The position numbers and the translations under genes were made by a program. A DNA stretch of 64,000 bases, taken from positions 62,001 to 126,000 of the forward strand of contig NZ_BMXK01000012.1 of NCBI RefSeq assembly GCF_014651715.1. The letters are read 5' to 3'. The DNA comes from Zhihengliuella salsuginis. Lineage in GTDB: Bacteria > Actinomycetota > Actinomycetes > Actinomycetales > Micrococcaceae. Each line of letters starts with the position of its first letter. Within the stretch, counting starts at the first letter, position 1. Positions 19,562 through 28,620 of this stretch are shown one piece after another. A model generated the notes under the pieces. The model was not told the DNA's origin. It saw only the letters and a program-made list of their open reading frames with translations, and searched no databases.

Positions 19562-20772
19562 ACAGCAACCCACCAGACTCGAGGGCCGCCCGGGCGGCCC
19601 TGACCCGGCTCATCGAGCCGGGGGACCTGACTGGTTCCGCCCTCGTCGCGGTCCTCGGACCCACTGCCGCCCTCGACTTGATCTGCGGGCCGGAGGATCG
19701 CATCCCGGCATCCCTGCAGCAGGCGGTCGCCGAAACCGTCGGGACAGGCGGCACCAAGGCTCTGAAGGTCGAGGCCGGACTCGAGCGATGGCGTCCGCGG
19801 GTCCGGGATCTCGCCCCCGCGCGCGACCTGGAAACCATGCGGCGGCTGGGCGGGGGCTTCCTCACCCCCGAGGACGATCACTGGCCGGCGAAGCTCGATG
19901 CACTGGGAACGGCGGCGCCGATCGGACTGTGGTGGCGCGGCCGGAGCGAGTCCGCGGACCTGGATGCCGTGCGACGGCGAATCGCCGTCGTCGGCAGTCG
20001 CGATGCCACCGAGTACGGGATCCGTGCCACCCACGAGCTTGTCGCACCGCTCGTCGAGAGGGGCGCCCAGATCGTCTCCGGCGGAGCCTACGGAATCGAC
20101 GCCGCTGCCCACCGGGCCGCGCTGGCGAGCCTGACGGCGTCATCGGGCCGCGGTCAAGCCGACCCGACGATGGCGGTCATGGCGGGAGGACTCGACCGGT
20201 TCTACCCCTCGGGCAACGACGATCTGATCCGGCAGGTTGCGGACCACGGAATAGTCCTCGCAGAAGTCGCGCCCGGCACGTCGCCGACCCGCTGGAGATT
20301 TCTCCAGCGAAACAGGCTGATCGCCGCCTTGTGCGACGTCACCGTGGTGGTGGAGGCACGGTGGAGATCGGGCGCATTGACCACGGCCCGACGAGCAGCC
20401 GAGATGGGCCGGGAGGTGGGGGCCGTCCCCGGCTCGGTCTTCTCGGCGAACTCCGCCGGCTGCCACCGGCTGATCGCCGAGGGTGCGGGACGCGTCGTCA
20501 CCCGGCCGGAGGACGTCGTCGAGATGGCGGGCGGCATCGAGCGCGGACCCGCGCCGTCGGCTTCCGCCGACGGCCGTGCGCACGACGGCCTCGATATCCA
20601 GGACCTTCTCCTCTACGACGCGCTCCCGGTCCGCACGGCGACGACGCCGGACAACCTCTGCCGCGTTGCCGGACTCGGCATCGGGGCCGTCCTCGGCGGC
20701 CTGTCCCGACTGCAGTCCCGCGGTCTGGCGGTGCAGTCGCGGGCGGGCTGGACACGCGGTGGTGCGACTTAG
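19558..20772 (+). CDS. dprA: DNA-processing protein DprA
   Basis: A 404-residue protein that loads RecA on incoming single-stranded DNA during transformation. The Rossmann-like DprA/Smf core is clear: VVGSRDATEYG, SGGAYGIDAAAH, MAGGLDRFYPSGN, SPTRWRFLQRNRLIA and SGALTTARRAAE. An N-terminal SAM-like region and a C-terminal winged-helix segment (VRTATTPDNLCRVAGLGIGAV) complete the usual actinobacterial architecture. The start ATG overlaps the comM stop. No other competence genes are nearby. Confidence 0.94.
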   Translation: MNSNPPDSRAARAALTRLIEPGDLTGSALVAVLGPTAALDLICGPEDRIPASLQQAVAETVGTGGTKALKVEAGLERWRPRVRDLAPARDLETMRRLGGGFLTPEDDHWPAKLDALGTAAPIGLWWRGRSESADLDAVRRRIAVVGSRDATEYGIRATHELVAPLVERGAQIVSGGAYGIDAAAHRAALASLTASSGRGQADPTMAVMAGGLDRFYPSGNDDLIRQVADHGIVLAEVAPGTSPTRWRFLQRNRLIAALCDVTVVVEARWRSGALTTARRAAEMGREVGAVPGSVFSANSAGCHRLIAEGAGRVVTRPEDVVEMAGGIERGPAPSASADGRAHDGLDIQDLLLYDALPVRTATTPDNLCRVAGLGIGAVLGGLSRLQSRGLAVQSRAGWTRGGAT

Positions 20773-20828
20773 GGCCCTCTCGGCGCGCCATCTGCTGTGC
20801 GTGACGCCGGTGGTGCACAGTGGCGGGT

Positions 20829-21815
20829 ATGAGCGACGAGGGTTCCGATACCGGCGGGGACGCCGTCCCGTGGTGGGACCGGGACCTGGCGTCCTACCTG
20901 CGGCACGTGGAACTGGAACAGGGCCGGAGCGCCCACACGGTCAGGGCCTACAGTGCAGATATCAGGTCCCTCCTCTCGTTGGTCGACGCGCAGGGCCTCC
21001 GCCGCCTGGAACAGATCAAGCTGCCGCACCTGCGCGCCTGGCTGGCTGAAATGCACGAGCGCGGTCAAGCGCCCGCAACGATGGCCCGCCGGGCCGCGTC
21101 CATCCGCTCGTACTTCGCGTGGGCGCGGCGGACAGCGCTGATCAACGAGGACCCGGCATCACGTCTCCAGGCGCCCAAGCAGGGCAAGACGCTGCCGGCT
21201 GTTCTGCAGAAACAACAAGTCGGGCGCCTGCTCGACTCCCCGCCGTCTGACCGCCGCGCGGTTCCCGCCGGGACGGAAAGCGGCGACAGTCTCGCATCGC
21301 GGAACGCAGCCATTCTCGAACTTCTCTACGCCACGGGCCTGCGCGTCGGCGAACTCGTCGGTCTGGGCCTGGGCGATCTCGACTTCGAACGGCGCATGGT
21401 CCGGGTGCGGGGCAAAGGCGACAAGGAGCGGAACGTCCCCTTCGGGGCTCCCGCGGCACAGGCGTTGGAGCAGTGGCTGGAGCAGGGGCGGCCCGTTCTT
21501 CTGGCGGATGCCCGCGAGCATCAGCGGCCGGTGACCGCGGAAGCGGTCTTCCTCGGCAGGCGGGGACGTCGAATCGACCCCCGACAGGTTCGCGACGTCG
21601 TGGCCCGCTGCCTGCGGGACCTCGGTGACACGTCCGCCTCGGGTCCGCACGCACTCCGCCACACGGCCGCGACGCACATGCTCGACGGCGGGGCCGACCT
21701 GCGTGCCGTGCAGGAGCTGCTCGGGCATTCATCACTCGCCACGACCCAGCTCTACACCCACGTCTCGATCGAAAAACTGCGGGCCAACTATCAACGCGCC
21801 CATCCACGCGCCTGA
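20829..21815 (+). CDS. xerC: Tyrosine recombinase XerC
   Basis: A 328-residue site-specific recombinase that resolves chromosome dimers at dif. An N-terminal SAM-like core-binding domain (YLRHVELEQGRSAHTVRAYSAD) precedes the catalytic domain. The latter contains Arg172 in GLRVGELVGL, His274 and Arg277 in HALRH, His300 in GHSSLATTQLYTH, and nucleophile Tyr309. ATG 20829 was preferred; an in-frame GTG lies three codons upstream at 20820. Both lack a strong Shine-Dalgarno. It follows dprA by 56 bp, the usual order in Micrococcaceae. Confidence 0.93.
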   Translation: MSDEGSDTGGDAVPWWDRDLASYLRHVELEQGRSAHTVRAYSADIRSLLSLVDAQGLRRLEQIKLPHLRAWLAEMHERGQAPATMARRAASIRSYFAWARRTALINEDPASRLQAPKQGKTLPAVLQKQQVGRLLDSPPSDRRAVPAGTESGDSLASRNAAILELLYATGLRVGELVGLGLGDLDFERRMVRVRGKGDKERNVPFGAPAAQALEQWLEQGRPVLLADAREHQRPVTAEAVFLGRRGRRIDPRQVRDVVARCLRDLGDTSASGPHALRHTAATHMLDGGADLRAVQELLGHSSLATTQLYTHVSIEKLRANYQRAHPRA

Positions 21816-21971
21816 ATCCTCCCCGGTCAGGAGCCACGTTCACACTCTTGCGGGGAAATAGTGGCATAAAGGTTCAAGTTGGGGCAGAATGTTCAATGGG
21901 TTCGGAAGAAGAGCTTTCACAGTCACCGTCGGTCGTAGGGGAAGACGTACCAACGGAAACTGGAGGATGGC

Positions 21972-22475
21972 ATGTCTGCACCCACGACACGGGGCGTTCT
22001 GTACGTACATTCAGCCCCCACTGCGTTGTGCCCGCACATCGAATGGGCCATCGGTTCCGTCGTCGATCAGCGGACGGACCTGAGCTGGACGGCGCAAGCT
22101 GCCGCGCCCGGAATGTATCGCGCCCAAATCGAATGGATCGGGCCGCAGGGCACCGGCGCCAAACTCGCGTCGGCGCTGCGGGGCTGGGCGCATCTGCGCT
22201 ACGAAGTGACTGAGGATCCCAGCCTGGGCGCCGATGGCAGCCGGTGGTCCCACACCCCCGAGCTCGGGATTTTCCACGCGGCCACCGACACGTCGGGAAA
22301 CATCGTGGTCGGCGAGGACCGCATCCGCTTCGCCTACGAGCAGGGGAGCGGCGACCCCGCAGCCGTCTACCACGAGCTCTCACTGGCGCTCGGTGAAGCC
22401 TGGGATGAAGAGCTGGAGCCTTTCCGGCACGCGTCCGAAGGCGCCCCCGTCCGCTGGCTCCACCAGGTGGGCTGA
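21972..22475 (+). CDS. DUF3145 family protein
   Basis: A 167-residue soluble protein of an actinobacterial family with no known function. Features are the start TRGVLYVHSAPTALCPHIEWA, then AQIEWIGPQGTGAKLASALRGW and RFAYE, with an acidic stretch LGEAWDEELEPFRHA. No signal peptide, membrane segment or catalytic motif is visible. ATG 21972 follows CTGGAGGATGGC. It is a single-gene unit: 156 bp separate it from xerC and a terminator hairpin with a T-run follows. Confidence 0.88.
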   Translation: MSAPTTRGVLYVHSAPTALCPHIEWAIGSVVDQRTDLSWTAQAAAPGMYRAQIEWIGPQGTGAKLASALRGWAHLRYEVTEDPSLGADGSRWSHTPELGIFHAATDTSGNIVVGEDRIRFAYEQGSGDPAAVYHELSLALGEAWDEELEPFRHASEGAPVRWLHQVG

Positions 22476-22532
22476 CGCTTCGTCCGGCCTGCCATCACGG
22501 CGCGCCCGGCGAGTAGTCGATTAGTCGCCACC

Positions 22533-22569
22533 TCGACCGGGTCGGCCATGGCCAACCCGGTCGACTTTT
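22533..22569 (+). terminator. Terminator between DUF3145 and prsW-like gene
   Basis: Ten-base arms TCGACCGGGT (22533-22542) and its complement (22555-22564) enclose a further partly paired GGCCATGGCC core, followed by CTTTTC. The T-run orients it as a terminator for the plus-strand DUF3145 gene; it also faces the convergent minus-strand gene. Confidence 0.7.
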
Positions 22570-22591
22570 CAGCCGGACTCCCGTCTGCTGG

Positions 22592-23743
22592 CTATGCGCG
22601 CAGAAGGCCCCCGCGGTCGCGCGCAAGTTCGACCAGCAGGCGCTCCTCCCGCGCCTGCTGTCGCTGCACGTCGTGTCCAACACAGATCCGGTGACGCACC
22701 TCGGCCAGTCGAACGGCCGTCCTCGTCAGCTGTCTCAGCTGCGGGGCCGCCCCGCGGGCCCGCGCCCACCTGACCGCCTGGCGGCGTCCGGTCGGCGTCC
22801 CGAACAGCTGGGCTTCATCGGAGGTCAACCATCCGGCCTCGCTGTACTCGAGAAGGTGTCCGTGGATACGTCGCCGCTCAGCGCGGCGCAGCCACATCAC
22901 GCCACCGACTGCGGCCGCGAACAACGGCAACTGGAGCGTGACATAGAAGGACAGGAAGCTGTCGAAGAGGAGCGTCAGTCCCCCGTTCCACAGGAAGTGC
23001 CCCAGCACGGCGACGATGTATCCGGGCACCGCGAACCACAAGGCGGAGCGCCTGCGGCCCTTGACGGCGGAAAGCCCCAGGAAGAACCCCAGGCAGCTCG
23101 TGAACATGACGTGGGCGAACGGGCTGAACAGGCCGCGCATCACGAACATTCCGGCGAGCTCCGAGGGAGCCGTCGACCACGCCGAGCTGAAGTAGAGGAT
23201 GTTCTCGGTGAAGGCGAATCCGGCGCCGACCAGCCCGCCGTAGACGATGCCGTCGACTGGCCCGTCGAAATGCCACCGGGCGACGTAGAAGACCAGCAGG
23301 ACGCCGATCCCCTTGAAGGCCTCCTCCAGGATCGGGGCCTGGACGACGGCGCCGAAGACCTCCGGGTCGCTGAAAACGGACATGGGCATGACCAGGCGGG
23401 CGAAGGGCTCCCCGAAGAGCAGTGTCCCGAGAACCGATGCTCCGGCGCCCCAGAAGGCGGCGAAGAGGACGGCCGGTGCCGGTTCGGGGTCCCATCGGTC
23501 GATCCAGCGCAGCCCGAGCAGGCAGATGCCCAGGGGGACGAGTGCCAGGAGGCCGACGACGAACATCGTGGACTGCCCGATGTACTGGGCGAGCCAGAAG
23601 ACTGCGCCGACGAACACCGCAAGAGCGAGCAGCAGCAGCCCCATGACGCGCAGGTGGTGCCGCCGCCGCTCGCGGAACGGCGGGAGTTCCAGATGCGGCG
23701 GGGGAGCAACCGAGCGGGGGACGGGAGGGGCACTTGCACTCAT
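22592..23743 (-). CDS. PrsW-family intramembrane metalloprotease-like protein
   Basis: A 383-residue membrane protein of the PrsW (M82) family. The conserved glutamate motif EExxK is E140-E141-A-F-K144, and the second motif FTEN includes Glu180-Asn181. A third motif histidine is in FAHVMFTS and a fourth in GHFLWN. About eight hydrophobic segments span residues 33-270, followed by a cytoplasmic Arg-rich tail of about 100 residues. Bacillus PrsW cleaves an anti-sigma factor, but the substrate here is unknown and no anti-sigma gene is adjacent. Start ATG 23743 was chosen over the upstream codon 23776, which would overlap the divergent gntR gene. Confidence 0.85.
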   Translation of the reverse strand: MSASAPPVPRSVAPPPHLELPPFRERRRHHLRVMGLLLLALAVFVGAVFWLAQYIGQSTMFVVGLLALVPLGICLLGLRWIDRWDPEPAPAVLFAAFWGAGASVLGTLLFGEPFARLVMPMSVFSDPEVFGAVVQAPILEEAFKGIGVLLVFYVARWHFDGPVDGIVYGGLVGAGFAFTENILYFSSAWSTAPSELAGMFVMRGLFSPFAHVMFTSCLGFFLGLSAVKGRRRSALWFAVPGYIVAVLGHFLWNGGLTLLFDSFLSFYVTLQLPLFAAAVGGVMWLRRAERRRIHGHLLEYSEAGWLTSDEAQLFGTPTGRRQAVRWARARGAAPQLRQLTRTAVRLAEVRHRICVGHDVQRQQAREERLLVELARDRGGLLRA

Positions 23744-23760
23744 ACCGCCAGCATAGTTGT

Positions 23761-23777
23761 GTTGGGGTGTGCCCAAC
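23761..23777. promoter_or_regulatory. Inverted repeat between prsW-like and gntR genes (operator candidate)
   Basis: GTTGGG (23761-23766) and CCCAAC (23772-23777) flank a GTGTG spacer. The repeat covers the GTG start of the GntR gene and sits 18 bases from the divergent ATG. A site for autoregulation by the adjacent GntR protein is plausible but unproven. Confidence 0.35.
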
Positions 23778-24146
23778 CTTGAATTCCTGAAGATCGATGC
23801 GTCGAGCGACGTCCACCCGTACGACCAGATTCGACGTCAGATCGTCGACGCCGTCGGGCAGGGTCGGCTGGTGGCGGGCGAGCGCCTTCTTCCCGTCCGG
23901 AAACTTGCCGACACACTCGGTGTCGCTGCGAACACGGTGGCGCGGGCCTACAAGGAGCTGGAAGCCGCGGGCGTCGTCGCAACGAAGGGTCGCGCGGGAA
24001 CGGTGGTGCAAGCGGCCCGGGGATCGGCCGATGCGCAGGTCAGCAAGGCCGCGGAGGACTACGCGCGGGTCGCCCGGCAGTGGGGCGTGGCAGACCGCGA
24101 GGCGATCGAATTCGTACGAGCCGCCCTGGACAAGAACCGAGACTGA
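23769..24146 (+). CDS. GntR-family transcriptional regulator, YtrA-like
   Basis: A 125-residue regulator. The winged helix-turn-helix covers residues ~15-75: YDQIRRQIVDAVGQGRLVAG, then LPVRKLADTLGVAANTVARA. A short C-terminal helical region follows instead of a large effector domain, which marks the YtrA subfamily. YtrA regulators usually precede ABC transporter genes; here none follows, and the divergent partner is a PrsW-like protease. GTG 23769 gives the normal start before EFLKIDASSDVHPY. TTG 23757 is an alternative. Confidence 0.85.
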   Translation: MPNLEFLKIDASSDVHPYDQIRRQIVDAVGQGRLVAGERLLPVRKLADTLGVAANTVARAYKELEAAGVVATKGRAGTVVQAARGSADAQVSKAAEDYARVARQWGVADREAIEFVRAALDKNRD

Positions 24147-24184
24147 CGATGCCGACGGAAGCCGCGTCGGGCTCGAAGGCGTCT

Positions 24185-24207
24185 TCGAATGAGTTTTCGA
24201 TTAGGAT
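24185..24207 (+). promoter_or_regulatory. LexA-box-like site and -10 box upstream of uvrA
   Basis: TCGAAT-GAGT-TTTCGA (24185-24200) matches the actinobacterial SOS box TCGAAC-N4-GTTCGA at 10 of 12 half-site positions. A TAGGAT -10 box follows directly (24202-24207), so LexA bound here would block RNA polymerase. The -10 box is six bases from the GTG at 24214, implying a leaderless transcript. Confidence 0.55.
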
Positions 24208-24213
24208 GTGCTC

Positions 24214-27108
24214 GTGGCTATTGACGCAACGACACTGAACAAAGATCACGACCGGTCCCGACTCGTCGTCAAGGGAGCGCGGGAACACAACCTGCGCAAC
24301 GTAGACGTCGATCTGCCGCGGGATTCGCTGATCGTCTTCACCGGCCTGTCCGGTTCGGGCAAGTCGTCCCTCGCTTTCGACACGATCTTCGCCGAGGGGC
24401 AACGGCGGTACGTCGAATCCCTGTCCGCCTACGCCCGCATGTTCCTGGGCCAGGTCGACAAGCCCGACGTGGACTTCATCGAGGGCCTCTCGCCCGCCGT
24501 GTCCATCGACCAGAAGTCGACGTCGAAGAATCCTCGTTCGACCGTCGGGACGATCACGGAGATCTACGACTACATGCGCCTGCTCTGGGCGCGCGTAGGC
24601 CAGATGTACTGCCCGGTGTGCAACGAACCCGTCACGAAGCAGACGCCGCAGCAGATCGTGGACCAGCTGCTGGAGCTTCCCGATCGGACCCGCTTCCAGA
24701 TCCTGGCTCCCGTCGTCCGCTCCCGCAAGGGCGAATTCGTCGACCTCTTCAAGGATCTCGCGGCGAAGGGCTACTCGAGGGCGATCGTCGACGGCGAGGT
24801 CGAGCAGTTGTCGAACCCGCCCAAGCTGGGCAAGCAGATCAAGCACACGATCGAGGTCGTCGTCGACCGGCTCGTCATCAAGGAGGGGATTCGCCAGCGC
24901 CTGACGGATTCGATCGAGACGGCGCTCGGACTCGCCGAGGGCCGCGTCCTCGCCGACTTCGTCGATCTGGACGAGGACGCCGAGGAGCGCAGGCGGGCGT
25001 TCTCCGAGAACCTCGCGTGCCCCAACGAGCACCCGCTCGCCATCGACGAGATCGAGCCGCGCTCGTTCTCCTTCAACAACCCCTATGGTGCATGCACCGC
25101 CTGTTCGGGCATCGGCAGCCGGCTCGAAGTCGACGAGCAGCTCGTCATTCCCGACGGCGCACTGTCCATCCGCGAGGGCGCCATCGCCCCGTGGTCACTG
25201 GGCAAGGCGACCACCGAGTACTGGAACCGACTGATCGACGGCCTGTCCAACGACCTGGACTTCTCGCTCGACGACGAGTGGGACCAGCTGTCCGCCAAAG
25301 CACGGCAGGCGATTCTCCACGGCAAGGACCACAAGGTCGTCGTCCAGTATCGGAACCGGTTCGGGCGCGAGCGCAAGTACAGCACCGGGTTCGAGGGCGT
25401 CATCCAGTACATCCACCGCAAGCACACCGAGACGGAGTCCGACCACGCCCGGGACCGGTACGAGCAGTACATGCGCCAGACGCCGTGCCCGGAGTGCAAC
25501 GGCGCGCGCCTGAACCCCGCGTCGCTCTCGGTGCGCGTGAACGAGAAGTCCATCGCAGACGTCTGCCGTCTGCCGATGCGCGATGCCGAGGCCTTCTTCA
25601 ACGACCTGCCCCTGAACAAGCGCGACCAGCAGATCGCGGAGCAGGTGCTGAAGGAGATCGTCGGCAGGCTGCAGTTCCTGCTCGACGTCGGCCTCGAATA
25701 CCTGAACCTCGAACGCCCGGCGGCCACGCTCTCGGGCGGTGAGGCCCAGCGCATCCGTCTGGCGACCCAGATCGGCTCGGGCCTCGTCGGCGTGCTCTAC
25801 GTCCTGGACGAGCCGTCGATCGGACTGCACCAGCGCGACAACCGTCGCCTGATCGAGACCCTGGTCCGCCTGCGCGATCTCGGCAACACCCTGATCGTCG
25901 TCGAGCACGATGAAGACACCATCGCCGAGGCCGACTGGATCGTCGACATCGGTCCCGGCGCCGGCGAGCACGGCGGCAACGTCGTCCACTCGGGTCCCCT
26001 GGCGGGACTGCTCGAGAACCGCGAGTCCATGACCGGGGACTACCTCTCGCGCCGGCGCGAGCTCGCGATCCCGACCGAGCGGCGGGCCATAGACCCGGAG
26101 CGGCAGGTCACAGTGGTCGGAGCCCGGGAGAACAACCTGTGCGACCTGACGGTGGACTTCCCCCTGGGAGTCCTGACTGCGGTCACCGGCGTCTCGGGTT
26201 CCGGCAAGTCGACTCTTGTCAACGACATCCTCTACAAGGTGCTCGCGAACAAGCTCAACGGCGCCAAGCAGGTCGCCGGGAGGCACACGCGCGTCAAGGG
26301 CGTGGACCTGCTGGACAAGGTGATCCACGTCGACCAGAGCCCGATCGGCCGTACCCCGCGCTCGAACCCCGCAACGTACACGGGCGTCTTCGACCGGATC
26401 CGCAAGCTCTTCGCCGAGACGAACGAGGCCAAGGTGCGCGGTTACCAGGCCGGACGCTTCTCGTTCAACGTCAAGGGCGGCCGGTGCGAGTCCTGCTCCG
26501 GCGACGGGACACTCAAGATCGAGATGAACTTCCTCCCGGACGTCTACGTCCCGTGCGAGGTCTGCAACGGGGACCGGTACAACCGCGAAACGCTCGAAGT
26601 CCACTACAAGGGCAAGAACATCGCCGAGGTCCTCGCCATGCCCATCGAGGAGGCCGCGACGTTCTTCGAGGCGTTCGCGCCCATCGCGCGGCACCTCGAC
26701 ACCCTGGTCGAGGTCGGCCTCGGCTACGTGCGGCTCGGTCAGCCCGCGACGACGCTCTCGGGCGGCGAGGCCCAGCGGGTCAAACTCTCCGCGGAACTGC
26801 AGAAGCGGAGCAAGGGCCGGGCCATCTACGTCCTGGACGAACCGACGACCGGACTGCACTTCGAGGACATCCGCAAGCTCCTCGGGGTCCTCCAGGGCCT
26901 GGTGAGCAAGGGGAACACCGTCATCACCATCGAGCACAACCTCGACGTCATCAAGAGCGCCGACTGGATCATCGACCTCGGCCCGGAGGGCGGATCGGGC
27001 GGCGGTCAGGTCATCGCCGAAGGCACACCGGAACAGGTGGCCGGCATCGCCGCCAGCCACACGGGCGGATTCCTCGCCGAGATCCTGCCGGCGGCCGCCA
27101 AGGCCTGA
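24214..27108 (+). CDS. uvrA: Excinuclease ABC subunit A
   Basis: A 964-residue damage sensor of nucleotide excision repair, acting with UvrB and UvrC. It has two ABC ATPase modules: Walker [11 protein letters not shown] near the N-terminus and [10 protein letters not shown] in the second half, each with an ABC signature ([13 protein letters not shown] and [13 protein letters not shown]). Zinc-finger cysteines are visible in CPVC, CPECNG and CESCSGDG...CEVCNG. GTG 24214 was preferred to GTG 24208 because AGGA lies seven bases upstream and the -10 box predicts transcription from about this base. An SOS-box-like site precedes it. uvrC is at 28621; uvrB is not in the window. Confidence 0.97.
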   Translation: MAIDATTLNKDHDRSRLVVKGAREHNLRNVDVDLPRDSLIVFTGLSGSGKSSLAFDTIFAEGQRRYVESLSAYARMFLGQVDKPDVDFIEGLSPAVSIDQKSTSKNPRSTVGTITEIYDYMRLLWARVGQMYCPVCNEPVTKQTPQQIVDQLLELPDRTRFQILAPVVRSRKGEFVDLFKDLAAKGYSRAIVDGEVEQLSNPPKLGKQIKHTIEVVVDRLVIKEGIRQRLTDSIETALGLAEGRVLADFVDLDEDAEERRRAFSENLACPNEHPLAIDEIEPRSFSFNNPYGACTACSGIGSRLEVDEQLVIPDGALSIREGAIAPWSLGKATTEYWNRLIDGLSNDLDFSLDDEWDQLSAKARQAILHGKDHKVVVQYRNRFGRERKYSTGFEGVIQYIHRKHTETESDHARDRYEQYMRQTPCPECNGARLNPASLSVRVNEKSIADVCRLPMRDAEAFFNDLPLNKRDQQIAEQVLKEIVGRLQFLLDVGLEYLNLERPAATLSGGEAQRIRLATQIGSGLVGVLYVLDEPSIGLHQRDNRRLIETLVRLRDLGNTLIVVEHDEDTIAEADWIVDIGPGAGEHGGNVVHSGPLAGLLENRESMTGDYLSRRRELAIPTERRAIDPERQVTVVGARENNLCDLTVDFPLGVLTAVTGVSGSGKSTLVNDILYKVLANKLNGAKQVAGRHTRVKGVDLLDKVIHVDQSPIGRTPRSNPATYTGVFDRIRKLFAETNEAKVRGYQAGRFSFNVKGGRCESCSGDGTLKIEMNFLPDVYVPCEVCNGDRYNRETLEVHYKGKNIAEVLAMPIEEAATFFEAFAPIARHLDTLVEVGLGYVRLGQPATTLSGGEAQRVKLSAELQKRSKGRAIYVLDEPTTGLHFEDIRKLLGVLQGLVSKGNTVITIEHNLDVIKSADWIIDLGPEGGSGGGQVIAEGTPEQVAGIAASHTGGFLAEILPAAAKA

Positions 27109-27139
27109 ACGCGGAGCCGCTCGCCGGCACCGCCGGACG

Positions 27140-27189
27140 CCGCAACCCGGGTGTCCATGCCGTGTCAGGCATGGACACCCGGGTTGCGG
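27140..27189 (+). terminator. Perfect 22-bp hairpin after uvrA
   Basis: Arms 27140-27161 and 27168-27189 pair without mismatch around GTGTCA, 31 bases after the uvrA stop. No T-run follows. It probably ends the uvrA transcript; the next gene starts 27 bases further on. Confidence 0.65.
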
Positions 27190-27215
27190 GGCTCTCATGG
27201 CAGAATGTCCCGGTG

Positions 27216-27932
27216 ATGATTCGTCCGACGACCCGAAGACGCGCCGTTCTGTTCGACCTGGACGGCACGCTTGTCGACCCCCGGACAGCCATCTCGGGCG
27301 GGATCGGTGCTGCACTGGCAGCCCACGGTCTCCCCGTGCCCGCAGACGAGCAACTCGACGCGATGATCGGCCCGCCGCTGGCGGCGAGTCTGCAATCGGT
27401 CCCGGGCATGACCGATGAGCTTCTTCCGCTGGTCGTCGAGCACTACCGGGTCGGCTATCGTGCGCACGGCATGTCCTCGAGCGTGGTCTACCCCGGTATC
27501 GCCGATCTGCTGCGGGAACTCGGCGAAGCCGGTGTGCTCTGCGCCGTTGCGACTTCGAAGCCCGAACCGCTCGCGCGCGAGCTTCTCGACATCCAGGGCC
27601 TGACCAGTCGATTCGACGCCATCTGCGGTTCCAACCCGGACGAGAGCGCGCCGCACGAGGGCAAGGCCGCCATCGTCGCCGCAGCCCTCGAGTCGCTGAG
27701 CGAGGCGGACGCCGGGAGCCGGGGGCTGGATGCCGTCATGGTCGGCGACCGTTTCTACGACGTCGACGGGGCCCGCGCGAACGGCATCCCGTGCATCGGC
27801 GTCTCGTGGGGCTATGCCGGAACCGGCGAACTGGAGGAGGCCGGCGCCGCCGCAGTCGTCGACGATGCCGCCGGTCTCGCCCGCGCGTTGGCTGCGCTCT
27901 CCAGCGACGACGAGATGAAAGAGGCACACTGA
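27216..27932 (+). CDS. HAD-superfamily phosphatase, phosphoglycolate-phosphatase-like
   Basis: A 238-residue HAD hydrolase. Motif I is FDLDGTLVD with nucleophile Asp14 and Asp16. Motif II lies around AVATSKPE, with the motif III Lys likely in HEGKAAIV. Motif IV is [13 protein letters not shown]. The helical cap between motifs I and II (residues ~20-85) makes it a subclass C1 enzyme like Gph or PgmB. The physiological phosphoester is not determinable. ATG 27216 was chosen; GTG 27213 is one codon upstream. Its stop shares one base with the next gene's start, so the two are coupled. Confidence 0.87.
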   Translation: MIRPTTRRRAVLFDLDGTLVDPRTAISGGIGAALAAHGLPVPADEQLDAMIGPPLAASLQSVPGMTDELLPLVVEHYRVGYRAHGMSSSVVYPGIADLLRELGEAGVLCAVATSKPEPLARELLDIQGLTSRFDAICGSNPDESAPHEGKAAIVAAALESLSEADAGSRGLDAVMVGDRFYDVDGARANGIPCIGVSWGYAGTGELEEAGAAAVVDDAAGLARALAALSSDDEMKEAH

Positions 27933-28600
27933 TGGGCGTCTTCAACGGAGTCCGCTCGACAGTGGCGCACAGCGTGCGCGGGCTGTGCCGGCCCACGGTG
28001 ACCGGTGTCGAGAACATCCCGGACGGCGGCCCGTTCATCGTCGCCTCGAACCACCTCTCCTTCCTGGACAGCGTGATCATCCAGGCCCTGATGCCCCGCC
28101 CGGTGGCCTTCTTCGCGAAAGCGGAGTACTTCACGACGCCGGGGTTGAAGGGCCGTGTCATGAAGGCGTTCTTCGAATCGGTCGGCTCCATCCCCGTCGA
28201 GCGCGGCGAGCAGGCGGCCTCGGTGGCGGCCCTCGACCAGCTGGTCGAGATCCTCGAGTCCGGTGGTGGCATCGGCATCTATCCCGAGGGCACGCGGTCC
28301 CGCGATGGCCGCCTGTACCGTGGGCGCACGGGCGTCGGCTGGCTGGCGCTGAGCACGGGTGCCCCGGTGCTCCCCGTCGGCCTCATCGGCACGGAGAAAC
28401 TCCAACCGGCCGACACGAACAAGTTCAGGCCGCAGCATTTCACGTTGAAGGTCGGGGAACCCCTGATGTTCGACCACGTGGGACCGAAGCACCCGCTGCC
28501 CGCCCGCCGGGAGGCCACCGACCGCGTGGTCGAGGCCATCGCCGAGTTGACCGGTCAGGAACGCAGCGATCACTACAACCAAGCTCCCACCGTCAAGTAG
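27932..28600 (+). CDS. PlsC-like 1-acyl-glycerol-3-phosphate acyltransferase
   Basis: A 222-residue acyltransferase (PF01553). The catalytic HxxxxD is in SNHLSFLDS (His41, Asp46), and the acceptor-binding block is [11 protein letters not shown] further block, [12 protein letters not shown], matches the family. It probably acylates lysophosphatidate in phospholipid synthesis. No strong membrane segment is visible, as in many actinobacterial PlsC homologues. It overlaps the HAD gene by one base and precedes uvrC by 20 bases. Confidence 0.9.
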   Translation: MGVFNGVRSTVAHSVRGLCRPTVTGVENIPDGGPFIVASNHLSFLDSVIIQALMPRPVAFFAKAEYFTTPGLKGRVMKAFFESVGSIPVERGEQAASVAALDQLVEILESGGGIGIYPEGTRSRDGRLYRGRTGVGWLALSTGAPVLPVGLIGTEKLQPADTNKFRPQHFTLKVGEPLMFDHVGPKHPLPARREATDRVVEAIAELTGQERSDHYNQAPTVK

Positions 28601-28620
28601 ACCGAGGCTGCAGAGCTGAG

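Noticed and set aside
25195-27315. Long minus-strand frame opposite uvrA
   Set aside because: No recognisable domains; the plus strand encodes a complete UvrA, so this is a GC-driven antisense frame.
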